Assembly (NCBI RefSeq): GCF_029882185.1
Contig: NZ_JAOULD010000012.1
Location: forward strand, 1 to 45,244
DNA from: Candidatus Nitrosopumilus sp.
Lineage (GTDB): Archaea; Thermoproteota; Nitrososphaeria; Nitrososphaerales; Nitrosopumilaceae
Direction: 5' to 3'
DNA: 45,244 bases
Shown piece by piece: positions 24,806 through 31,829 of this stretch. Within the stretch, counting starts at the first letter, position 1. Every line of letters begins with the position of its first letter. A program made the translations under genes and the position numbers. A model generated the notes under the pieces. The model was given only the letters and a program-made list of their open reading frames with translations. It ran no database searches and had not been told where the DNA came from.

Positions 24806-24960
24806 TTTTGAAAAATTTTTCATTGTCTTTTGTATTGCCTTAGATTAATGGATTCAAAAAATACAGTTTTATAATTATTGTCCTGAAGATAAATGCACAC
24901 TAGACCGAGATTTTCAATCCAAAGAAATACAAGATCTATAGTTTTGGTTAGTAAAAATAT

Positions 24961-25482
24961 TCAATCATCTCCAACAACAATATGTAATATTACTAATGAA
25001 GCAAGCAGCATTACAAGACCAAACTGGCCATGAAGCAGCTTGCCAAATATTTTGGAGTTTCTAGATGATGTATACTTTAGCAGCAATCCGCTTACCATCA
25101 TGACGCTCATCACTATAGCCAAGGACAGAGAAACTGAATCCAGATGCCTGGATAGCATTAGACCGTGAGTCATTCCTGCAAAATATCCAATTGAATTAAG
25201 CATTATGTGAAAATTCAATACTGGTTTGTAGACAGTCCTGATCTGTTTTGTGACCTGCATTGTTGAACTGCCTGTCTTAAGTGCATATCTTCGGATTTTG
25301 TTCATTGCAATAAAAGGCACATTTGCCACTATTCCAGCTCCCACTGCAACCCATCCCAGATTTTCTACAACGTCTTCTGCATCGTCATCATCATCTGCAT
25401 ATGCTAAAGTTAGAGGAATCCCCAACAATATCAGTACTGACAAAAATACAACAAATTTCAGATTGGTTTTTTTGATTGTCAT
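24961..25482 (-). CDS. four-helix membrane protein with conserved His (cytochrome b-like?)
   Basis: 173 residues. Signal-like N-terminus with an acidic DDDDD stretch, then helices at about 45-65, 90-112, 120-137 and 150-168. His residues lie in or near the helices (FHIMLNSIGYFAGMTHGLMLSRH, LLHGQFGLVM, LVILHIVVGDD), suggestive of haem b ligation as in small cytochrome b or ferric-reductase-like domains. That is inference. It overlaps the upstream gene 25479-25745 by 4 nt, so the two form one unit. Confidence 0.6.
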   Translation of the reverse strand: MTIKKTNLKFVVFLSVLILLGIPLTLAYADDDDDAEDVVENLGWVAVGAGIVANVPFIAMNKIRRYALKTGSSTMQVTKQIRTVYKPVLNFHIMLNSIGYFAGMTHGLMLSRHLDSVSLSLAIVMSVMMVSGLLLKYTSSRNSKIFGKLLHGQFGLVMLLASLVILHIVVGDD

Positions 25483-25745
25483 GACTTTGGATCGGATTTT
25501 CTTTTTGATGATGTAATCTTAAAGGCAGTGTAAGCTACTGAGATTCCAATTGCTGCAATGGTGCCATACAGAATGACATTTCCAATGTCAGTACCTATTG
25601 GAATCCCTTCATCCTGATGTTCTCTTTCTCTTTTCATTTCCCCAAAACCTTCTCTGTCATCGTCTTCCTCAGCATATACATCTGGAATTACGTAGACTAC
25701 CGATATCATAACTAACAATACAAACACAATTGAGATTGATTTCAT
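25479..25745 (-). CDS. small secreted/membrane protein, first gene of pair
   Basis: 88 residues: signal peptide (about 1-25), acidic-basic linker (EEDDDREGFGEMKREREHQDEG), one membrane helix (about 54-75, ILYGTIAAIGISVAYTAFKI) and a basic end. It overlaps the next gene by 4 nt (ATGA). The two probably form a complex in the membrane. Charged linkers like this are also found in thaumarchaeal respiratory accessory proteins, but I cannot assign it. Confidence 0.6.
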   Translation of the reverse strand: MKSISIVFVLLVMISVVYVIPDVYAEEDDDREGFGEMKREREHQDEGIPIGTDIGNVILYGTIAAIGISVAYTAFKITSSKRKSDPKS

Positions 25746-25861
25746 ATGCTATTTTGTTTCGTTATTTTGTGGATTTAAAGAAATAATAGAATTTTCATGG
25801 GTGGAAATCAATTCAGAAAATCAGATGCCTCAATTAAGTATCTGAAAATTCTTTTTTCATC

Positions 25862-26004
25862 ATGGCAACAAAAAACCTGTAAAAAAAGTAGCATCGGCGC
25901 CGGCAAGATCAGGTCTTTCTGAATTTAACAGGATTTTTGACAATTTTAAAAAAGACATAGAAAAATCATTTTCTTCCTTTCCAATGTATCACACAGAGGA
26001 CTAG
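25862..26004 (+). pseudogene. gene remnant with N-terminal part of a Lys-rich protein
   Basis: ATG 25862 reads only a few codons before stop, but the frame shifted by one gives KKPVKKVASAPARSGLSEF and NRIFDNFKKDIEKSFSSFP before a TAG. This looks like the front of a protein (Lys/Ala-rich linker, then an amphipathic helix as in some small heat-shock proteins) that has lost its start frame and its rest. Low certainty. The rest of 25746-26135 holds nothing I can support. Confidence 0.4.
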
Positions 26005-26135
26005 CCAATGGCAACATGCTTTCTTGTAATCCTACAATTCCTCTTGATTTTTCATCATCATAACTGAGATATTTTTCCAAAACCCATCTTAAACAAACTA
26101 CACATTGTTATATCTCAAATTTAACACAGACTATA

Positions 26136-26600
26136 ATGGTAGAGGAATTTTTAGATATATTTTTCAAAGGGGATGAACTTGCAATTGCAATTGGTTTTGT
26201 GATTTCCATTGTTGGGGGATTTTTAATTGGCGTTGAAAGGGAGAGCAGAGGAAAGTCTGCAGGAATCAGCACCTACATACTAGTTATTGCGGGTTCCATG
26301 ATGTTCACATATCTTTCGGCTAATGTGGATCCATATTCCACGTCAAGAATTGCATCATATGTTGTTGCAGGAATTGGCTTTCTAGGTGGAGGGATGATCA
26401 TCCGGGGGGAAGGGAAGAGAATTTTCAACCTTACAACTGCTGCAAGCATTTGGTGTGCTGCGGCCATAGGCATGGCATTAGGCTATGAATATTATTTTCT
26501 TGCAGTATTGGGAATTATTCTTAGTATTCTCGGTCCAAGAATACCCAGCATCACAAAAAAATATTCATCTGACATAAAACAAAAAAATAAAGATGACTAG
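26136..26600 (+). CDS. MgtC/SapB-family membrane protein
   Basis: 154 residues, four to five membrane helices. VISIVGGFLIGVERESRGKSAGISTYILVIAGSMMF, ASYVVAGIGFLGGGMIIRGEG and LTTAASIWCAAAIGMALGYEY are the classic MgtC/SapB signatures. Bacterial MgtC supports growth at low Mg2+ and inhibits ATP synthase; the archaeal role is untested. The length matches the core domain without a C-terminal regulatory domain. Its presence near the decayed corA is interesting for magnesium homeostasis. Confidence 0.85.
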   Translation: MVEEFLDIFFKGDELAIAIGFVISIVGGFLIGVERESRGKSAGISTYILVIAGSMMFTYLSANVDPYSTSRIASYVVAGIGFLGGGMIIRGEGKRIFNLTTAASIWCAAAIGMALGYEYYFLAVLGIILSILGPRIPSITKKYSSDIKQKNKDD

Positions 26601-26673
26601 TGCCAAACATAGAATCACATTAAATATGATTTTAGAATATCTCCATTGGATTATGCCATAATGAAGGAAGTAA

Positions 26674-26880
26674 TCAAATGAAAAATTCTCCCCGTTTTGT
26701 AGAATGCACATCCAATTTCTTGGTTGTACATATGGAATAAGTGGTAAAAAACATCACATCTTTTTCAATACCCTGCTTATGCACAAAATTATACAGTTGG
26801 GCACGACAAAAACTTGTGATAAATGCAAAAATCAACTGCATTATGTTGCGTTCTCTTGCACTAAACTCATCAAACTCCAT
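26674..26880 (-). pseudogene. fragment of casposon-type protein-primed PolB
   Basis: The frame reads RNIMQLIFAFITSFCRAQLY, then NFVHKQGIEKDVMFFTTYSI and CTTKKLDVHSTKRGEFF. It aligns with residues about 415-475 of the casposon polymerase (IFSYITGFTRAQLYRFM, ERDIVAFATDSICSTRKLDV). It lacks the rest of the enzyme, and the catalytic Asp of motif C is Tyr (TTYS), so it is inactive. It is evidence for an old casposon or related element at this site. A sequence resembling a degenerate junction palindrome (ATCTCCATTGGATTATG, about 26638) lies just beyond its 3' end. Confidence 0.8.
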
Positions 26881-27068
26881 TTCTTCATTTTTTTTATTTT
26901 TAAAAACACTAAATTTATGTAATTAATTTATGAACAATTCATCATTTTCAATTTTCCAACACTTTCCAAATTTTTTCAATACTTGGATGAGATGTGACAC
27001 CAGTCGTCTAAACCTGTCATAAGCATTGTTTGTAAACTATGGGAGTAAGAATTTTAAAATATTTTCAA

Positions 27069-27533
27069 CTAATCCTCTACACCAACCAACATAATTGGAC
27101 AGTGAACATTTTCTTGAACCTGCTTTGCCACACTACCTATCTTAAGAAATGATTTGTAATTAGGAATTTTTCTCTTTTTCCCCATTATGATAAGATCAAT
27201 TTGCTCATCGTTTGAGTATTTGATGATGGTCTCTGAGGGATTCCCTGTTCTGAATATTCCTTTACAATCTATTCCTTCTTTTTTGCATGTCTCTACGCGT
27301 TCAGCAAGAAATTCTTTTACATTTTTTTCTACATGAGAAAAGATTTTCTCTATTTGCGTTTTGACATATTTTTCATCTTTTCTTATCACTCCAAAACTAT
27401 GATCATGCCAAGTATGTATTACATATAGAATTGTAATTTTAGATGATTCTAATTTTGAGATATGAATTGCATGTTTTAAAGCCTCATCCCCACTATCTGT
27501 ACCTCCATGAGGAACCAATATTGTTTTGTACAT
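27069..27533 (-). CDS. universal stress protein (UspA family)
   Basis: 154 residues. MYKTILVPHGGTDSGDEALKHAI at the start and LIIMGKKRKIPNYKSFLKIGSVAKQVQENVHCPIMLV at the end are UspA. The nucleotide-binding loop is altered (GKKRKI... in place of GSRGxG), so it may not bind ATP like the copy at 17332. It is cytoplasmic and monocistronic. Nothing else is seen between 26881 and 27068. Confidence 0.85.
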   Translation of the reverse strand: MYKTILVPHGGTDSGDEALKHAIHISKLESSKITILYVIHTWHDHSFGVIRKDEKYVKTQIEKIFSHVEKNVKEFLAERVETCKKEGIDCKGIFRTGNPSETIIKYSNDEQIDLIIMGKKRKIPNYKSFLKIGSVAKQVQENVHCPIMLVGVED

Positions 27534-27681
27534 GCTCTTATTGCAATAAGTAAGATAATTAAATTAGATGAATATCTGAAAATCTTTCCTGGTTGAATTC
27601 TGTCTGGATTTATATCAGAAACAAACCCCAAAAAATCATTTAGATTAATAATGGCATCAAAAATATCGTAAATAGAAATTA

Positions 27682-28164
27682 GTGAATATTTTGTTTGAAA
27701 ATTATTATTTTGTCTTGGTTTCCTTTATTGTTTCGATTACACTGTTTTTCCTAGTCCGATACCTAATCAACAAAAAAATGAAGCATTTGAGTGGTGCTCA
27801 AAAACTATTGGGAATAGCATCACTCCTTATCATAATCTCTGAAATTACATATTTGGGAGCATCTCTTGGATTGTTTGAAATTGCATTAGAAGTAATCACT
27901 TCAATAGGTGTAGGGATGGTGATATTTGGAATTGCGTTACAACATCAGCTAAAGAATATTGCTGCAGGTATTGGGGTTTTTTTCAGTTCTGATATTAACA
28001 TTGGAGATTCAATTACCATTAAAGACATGCACGGAGTGATAATAGAAATTCACTTGACAAAAATTGTTGCATTAACTGAAGATGGTGGAAGAATTATCAT
28101 CCCGACCCAAAAACTTGCAGAAGATGTTGCAATAGTATACAACAAACAAAGAAAATCTCATTAG
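27682..28164 (+). CDS. small MscS-type mechanosensitive channel protein
   Basis: 160 residues starting at GTG. Helices at about 8-28, 42-64 and 70-90 are followed by GIALQHQLKNIAAGIGVFFSSDINIGDSITI and VIIEIHLTKIVALTEDGGRIIIPTQKLAED, the pore-helix and beta-domain signature of MscS. It is short: the C-terminal cage domain is missing, as in several archaeal homologues. Channels of this type release solutes upon osmotic down-shock. Confidence 0.8.
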   Translation: MNILFENYYFVLVSFIVSITLFFLVRYLINKKMKHLSGAQKLLGIASLLIIISEITYLGASLGLFEIALEVITSIGVGMVIFGIALQHQLKNIAAGIGVFFSSDINIGDSITIKDMHGVIIEIHLTKIVALTEDGGRIIIPTQKLAEDVAIVYNKQRKSH

Positions 28165-28219
28165 AATTGCTGACAATCATGTGTTTTTTGATTATTCAAA
28201 ATAATCTTTTGAAAATTTG

Positions 28220-28346
28220 TGGTCCCGCGGGGCGGAATTGAACCACCGACAACCCGGTTTCTGTATGCCTGATATGCTGTTTTTCGGTCAGCCATCTAAA
28301 GCCAACAACTACAGCCGGAAGCTCTACCAGGCTGAGCTACCACGGG
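28220..28346 (-). tRNA. tRNA-Tyr(GTA) with 50-nt intron
   Basis: Minus strand: acceptor CCCGTGG (28340-28346) pairs with CCGCGGG (28224-28230), discriminator A, encoded CCA (28220-28222). The D arm is TAGCTC...GAGC; anticodon stem TCCGG/CCGGG with loop CT-GTA-G...A; T arm GGTGG/CCGCC with TTCAATT. The intron (28259-28308) is inserted after position 37, the canonical archaeal site cut at a bulge-helix-bulge motif by the splicing endonuclease. The anticodon is GTA, decoding Tyr. A recombinase gene starts 780 nt away, but the tRNA 3' end faces the other way, so it is unlikely to be the attachment site of the second element. Confidence 0.92.
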
Positions 28347-28454
28347 ACAAAAAAACGAGGATCAATACTATTAAAAAACTATCGTAGATAATTTTCCATA
28401 TGTGATCGTCAGACTCTCTAAAGCATAAATACTCTGAAAAATGGTTAATGTATC

Positions 28455-29066
28455 ATGTCAAAATTAGAATTGTCTTATTCGGGTTATGTATGTGCCCCAT
28501 ATCTGCATAATCATGAATCTATTGAACTAAAAGAAAATTGGATGAACTCAAAAAACATTGAAAATCTATATTTTGTAACTGGTACTTTTTCTAGTGATAG
28601 TAAACCATATTTTTCTGACTCTACAAATCATTATCTTTTGGCAAAATTCAAAGACAGTAGAAATATTTCTAAGATTCTTTCTAAACATAATCAAGACAAA
28701 ACATCTTTTATGTTTAACATCAAAGATGAACTTTTCAAACGAGAGGTTGTAGGGAATGTCAATTTTATCTCTGTATATTATTTGGAATATGGTGATGATG
28801 TAGAAGATCTACAAGAAATTGCAAACCTTTTACTAAAAAGAGATAAAATCGAGGCAACTGGATTAGGAAATATGAAAACATTTTGCTCAAAACCTTCAAA
28901 ATTTACATTTCCTTACTCTGAAAATATTGTTGTAATTGAAGTTGCAAGTGAAAAGAGTCATCAAAGTGTAAAGCAATACTGTGATCAAACTAAACGTGAT
29001 GCAAATAGAAAAGGGATGGCACTGTCTAATTTATTCAGTCTTTCAATTCTTGAACAACTAAAGTAG
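28455..29066 (+). CDS. conserved-looking cytoplasmic protein, unknown
   Basis: 203 residues with no membrane segment. It contains aromatic/Tyr-rich strands (YSGYVCAPYLHNHESIEL, FISVYYLEYGDDVED) and a C-terminal charged helix (CDQTKRDANRKGMALSNLF). I recognise no family. The start ATG is preceded by an AT-rich promoter. It lies between tRNA-Tyr and the second element's recombinase, and may be chromosomal. Confidence 0.6.
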   Translation: MSKLELSYSGYVCAPYLHNHESIELKENWMNSKNIENLYFVTGTFSSDSKPYFSDSTNHYLLAKFKDSRNISKILSKHNQDKTSFMFNIKDELFKREVVGNVNFISVYYLEYGDDVEDLQEIANLLLKRDKIEATGLGNMKTFCSKPSKFTFPYSENIVVIEVASEKSHQSVKQYCDQTKRDANRKGMALSNLFSLSILEQLK

Positions 29067-29128
29067 AAAAGTTAAAGTTTCTGCACGTGAAGCGGTGTTA
29101 AAATACTATTCTACCCATACTATATCTG

Positions 29129-30229
29129 TTGAAACAAAGAAGCTTGCTTTTATTTGAAAATAGCATAAAATCTGAGGCCACAAAGAAGGAATATTTTAAG
29201 AGTCTCAACAGATTCAAGGAATTTTTCAAATTAAAGGATTTTGATAGCATAATCAAGATGGAACCAAAACAGATCCAAATTATGATTGAGGACTACGTGA
29301 TGGAAATTAAGAACCATCTGTCTCCTAATACTGTCCCTACTAGGATTTTTCCGATTCAGACGTTCTGTGATGTTAATGATGTTATTCTAAACTGGAAGAA
29401 AATAAGGCGGTTGTTCCCTGCCAAGGTTAAAAGATCCGGTGCAAAGCCATGGACTACCAAGAATATTCAAAAGATGCTGGAATATTCTCCTGATGCTCGC
29501 TCAAAGGCACTGATTCATTTCCTTGCTTCAACAGGTGTCCGAATTGGTGCAATTTCTGAGTTGAGATTGAAGCATTTGGCAGAGATGTCAGGTGGTTGCA
29601 AGTCCGTGATTGTATACCCTGATTCGACTGAGGAATATGTGACATATATGACTCCTGAGGCCTCAAAAGCACTTAATGTTTATCTGAACAAGAGGCGTGA
29701 TGATGGTGAACTGATTAAACCTGACAGTCCAGTGTTTAGAACACAATATCAGATTGGAATTCAGAAGGTCACACCATTAAGTGAACGCGGAATGAGCAAT
29801 GTAATGCAACGAGTAATCAAAAGATCTTTGATAAAGAGAGAGAAAAACAATGGCCCAAGATATGATGTGCAGCTTGATCATGGATTTCGCAAGCGATGGA
29901 ATACGATCTTAAAATTAAACAAGGATATTTCGCCAGCTGTTGTCGAGAAGATGATGGGACACAAAGTAAACCTTGATCATGTCTACATGACTCCAACAGA
30001 TGATCAAATGTTTGGAGAATTTCAAAAGGCTATTGCTGATCTTACCATAGATGATTCTGAAAGAGTAAGGGTTGAAAATGAAAAGCTTGAAACTGAAAAG
30101 ACAGAGCTTGAAAAGAAGGTAGATGAGATTGAAGAAATGAAGCGCCAGCAGGCCGACGAGAACGCAAGGCGTGACCAGGCCTTGGAGTACCTAATGGCCA
30201 AAGAGAAGGCACGGGAAGAGAATATTTGA
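29129..30229 (+). CDS. tyrosine recombinase/integrase
   Basis: 366 residues from TTG. N-terminal SAM-like core-binding domain (about 5-95) and catalytic domain: R138 in STGVRIGAISEL, H251 and R254 in LDHGFRKRWNTI, H278 in MMGHKV and the nucleophile Y286 in DHVYMTPT, so the RHRHY set is complete apart from a Lys I cannot place. The C-terminal 65 residues are a charged coiled coil (VENEKLETEKTELEKKVDEI) that might mediate oligomerisation. It converges with 30231-31148 with a 1-nt gap. It should integrate and excise the element. Confidence 0.88.
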   Translation: MKQRSLLLFENSIKSEATKKEYFKSLNRFKEFFKLKDFDSIIKMEPKQIQIMIEDYVMEIKNHLSPNTVPTRIFPIQTFCDVNDVILNWKKIRRLFPAKVKRSGAKPWTTKNIQKMLEYSPDARSKALIHFLASTGVRIGAISELRLKHLAEMSGGCKSVIVYPDSTEEYVTYMTPEASKALNVYLNKRRDDGELIKPDSPVFRTQYQIGIQKVTPLSERGMSNVMQRVIKRSLIKREKNNGPRYDVQLDHGFRKRWNTILKLNKDISPAVVEKMMGHKVNLDHVYMTPTDDQMFGEFQKAIADLTIDDSERVRVENEKLETEKTELEKKVDEIEEMKRQQADENARRDQALEYLMAKEKAREENI

Positions 30230-30230
30230 A

Positions 30231-31148
30231 TTATTTTAATGTAAAAATGTCTTTAAACGGATGATTGTTTTCTAATTCTTTATTCCATTTCTTCAGATTT
30301 TTCTTAATTATTTCCATAATCTCATCATCCGATTTCAAAATCTTAACCATTTTCTGTGTAGGATTGTTTTTTATCATTTTATTATAGCAATTATTTAGAT
30401 AATCCCTCCGTTCATCATCCAAGTTATCATATTTTCTTTTTGGAGATGTTCTCTGACAAATTTCATGTAACAATACATCATCTCTTAATATTCTAAGTAA
30501 ATTAAAATAAAAAAGAAATGATGATTGGTTAACGATATTTTCTTGTATGCTTTCTTCTTTTTCAAGATTAATGCCTAAGATTGGTTTCGATCTAATCTCT
30601 TCCCATTCTTTCAAATCAGACTCAGTCCAATTGATAAATTCTTGTTTTAATGTTAGACTGAGAGAATGATTGCGACTAATGGTAGTTGATAATTGAAAAT
30701 ATGAATCTGCAAAGAACTCTTCGGTATGATGTGGCCTGATGATTAGATCTATATTGCTTATTGAAATTTTCAAAAGCTCTAGTATCATATCTTCTTGGCC
30801 ATGATGGATTTTCACAATATCATTCCAATGGGTTGATATTTTTGGGAGAAAGTCTGAAAATCTTTTTGTCTTGATTTCTCTTTTCAATTCTTTTCTGGAC
30901 ATATTCTGCAATAAACTAAAAAATCCAAGAGGCGTAATATCATAATATTCGCGTTGTTGTTTTCCGGCTTTTACTGATTTGACAACCTGAATGATTTTAT
31001 TTTTTAGTAAATGTTCTCGATTAATCTCAAAAGTTCTTCTTGAAAATTGGTATTTTCCGATGCTGTATGTAGAGATCCCCTCTTCATTGTTTCCATATTT
31101 TAAGAGCAATTTTAAAATCCTGATTTGTGTGTCTGTGAGTTGTAACAT
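30231..31148 (-). CDS. winged-helix protein of second element
   Basis: 305 residues. The N-terminus (about 1-80: LTDTQIRILKLLLKYGNNEEG, REHLLKNKIIQVVKSVKAGKQQREYYDITPLGFFSLLQ) is a winged helix like MarR/PadR regulators. The remaining 220 residues are helical and unrecognised. It is divergent from the five-gene operon starting at 31209 (60 nt), so it probably controls that operon, for example as a copy or lysogeny regulator. It is 1 nt from the recombinase gene. Confidence 0.6.
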   Translation of the reverse strand: MLQLTDTQIRILKLLLKYGNNEEGISTYSIGKYQFSRRTFEINREHLLKNKIIQVVKSVKAGKQQREYYDITPLGFFSLLQNMSRKELKREIKTKRFSDFLPKISTHWNDIVKIHHGQEDMILELLKISISNIDLIIRPHHTEEFFADSYFQLSTTISRNHSLSLTLKQEFINWTESDLKEWEEIRSKPILGINLEKEESIQENIVNQSSFLFYFNLLRILRDDVLLHEICQRTSPKRKYDNLDDERRDYLNNCYNKMIKNNPTQKMVKILKSDDEIMEIIKKNLKKWNKELENNHPFKDIFTLK

Positions 31149-31208
31149 GATACTTTAACTATCATGTTATAGAATATTGCATATATATTAAGTTTAACAA
31201 GGAATTAC

Positions 31209-31349
31209 ATGCAGACAAGAAACCCTGTAAGTGTCTCATTGGACAAACCAGTTTTGGATGAACGGTATAGAAGAAGAGGACTTTCTTCAAGATCCAGGTA
31301 TCTGGAAGTTTTATCTTTGAATCACATTCAAGGACGGTGCCACCAATGA
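31209..31349 (+). CDS. 46-aa ribbon-helix-helix-like protein
   Basis: MQTRNPVSVSLDKPVLDER then YRRRGLSSRSRYLEVLSLN: a short beta strand (VSVSL) and two helices in the RHH/CopG-like arrangement, about 46 residues. Such proteins repress plasmid replication genes. Its stop overlaps the next ATG (ATGA, 31346-31349), so it leads the operon. Confidence 0.55.
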   Translation: MQTRNPVSVSLDKPVLDERYRRRGLSSRSRYLEVLSLNHIQGRCHQ

Positions 31350-31555
31350 GTGTCAGTCTTCAATGCTGTGAGAACAAACCAGTTTACGAGGTTGAATATG
31401 AAATTGGTACCACCTATCTTGTTTGTAATGATTGTTTAGAGAAACCTCATTTCCAGAGAGGAATTAAAAATAAAAAAGAGATTGGTTGTGCCGGCAAGCC
31501 TAGACAATCTCAAACAAAAACCGACAAACTAACGGGGGATTCTGTATGCTGTTAA
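31346..31555 (+). CDS. small Cys-rich protein of the replication operon
   Basis: 69 residues from ATG 31346, overlapping the previous stop by 4 nt (a GTG at 31337 would be an upstream alternative). LQCCENKPVYEVEYEI and TYLVCNDCLEKPHF supply four Cys in CC...CxxC form, a probable zinc site, then a basic tail with a final CC. No family is recognised. The next ORF overlaps it by 10 nt. Confidence 0.55.
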   Translation: MSVSLQCCENKPVYEVEYEIGTTYLVCNDCLEKPHFQRGIKNKKEIGCAGKPRQSQTKTDKLTGDSVCC

Positions 31556-31635
31556 CCAATACGGTGTCTTCAGATCATTGTTTTGAACAATCACATCAAC
31601 GAGCTGACTTGACATACAAGCTAGGTGAGATATGA
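31546..31635 (+). CDS. 29-aa linking micro-ORF
   Basis: ATG 31546 encodes 29 residues (MLLTNTVSSDHCFEQSHQRA...) and its TGA overlaps the ATG of the next gene by 4 nt. Its protein features are weak; its main argument is the perfect overlap at both ends, so it might exist to couple translation along the operon. Confidence 0.35.
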   Translation: MLLTNTVSSDHCFEQSHQRADLTYKLGEI

Positions 31636-31829
31636 TGGATGACGAAATAAAATCAAGATTTCTAAAAAGAGAAACTCAATGTTATTTCTGCGGCGATACA
31701 CTTCATAATTTTACAACTGAAAAACTGGCTGACGGTAGAATTGTAACTTCATGTTACGAGTGCCACAGAACCGTCGAGTTGGGAAAACAACACTACTATT
31801 CAAAAGCTCGTGAGGTTGCAGCATCTTGA
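31632..31829 (+). CDS. small zinc-ribbon protein of the replication operon
   Basis: 65 residues. CYFCGDTLHNF and CYECHRTVELGK form two CxxC knuckles about 23 residues apart. The C-terminus is a basic helix. Its stop overlaps the start of the PrimPol gene by 4 nt (TTGA), so expression is linked to replication. It may be a DNA-binding accessory factor. Confidence 0.65.
   Translation: MMDDEIKSRFLKRETQCYFCGDTLHNFTTEKLADGRIVTSCYECHRTVELGKQHYYSKAREVAAS

Noticed and set aside
28220-28346. tRNA-Tyr as attachment site of the second element
   Set aside because: The recombinase lies on the 5' side of the tRNA, and I found no copy of the tRNA 3' end near 34.5 kb.
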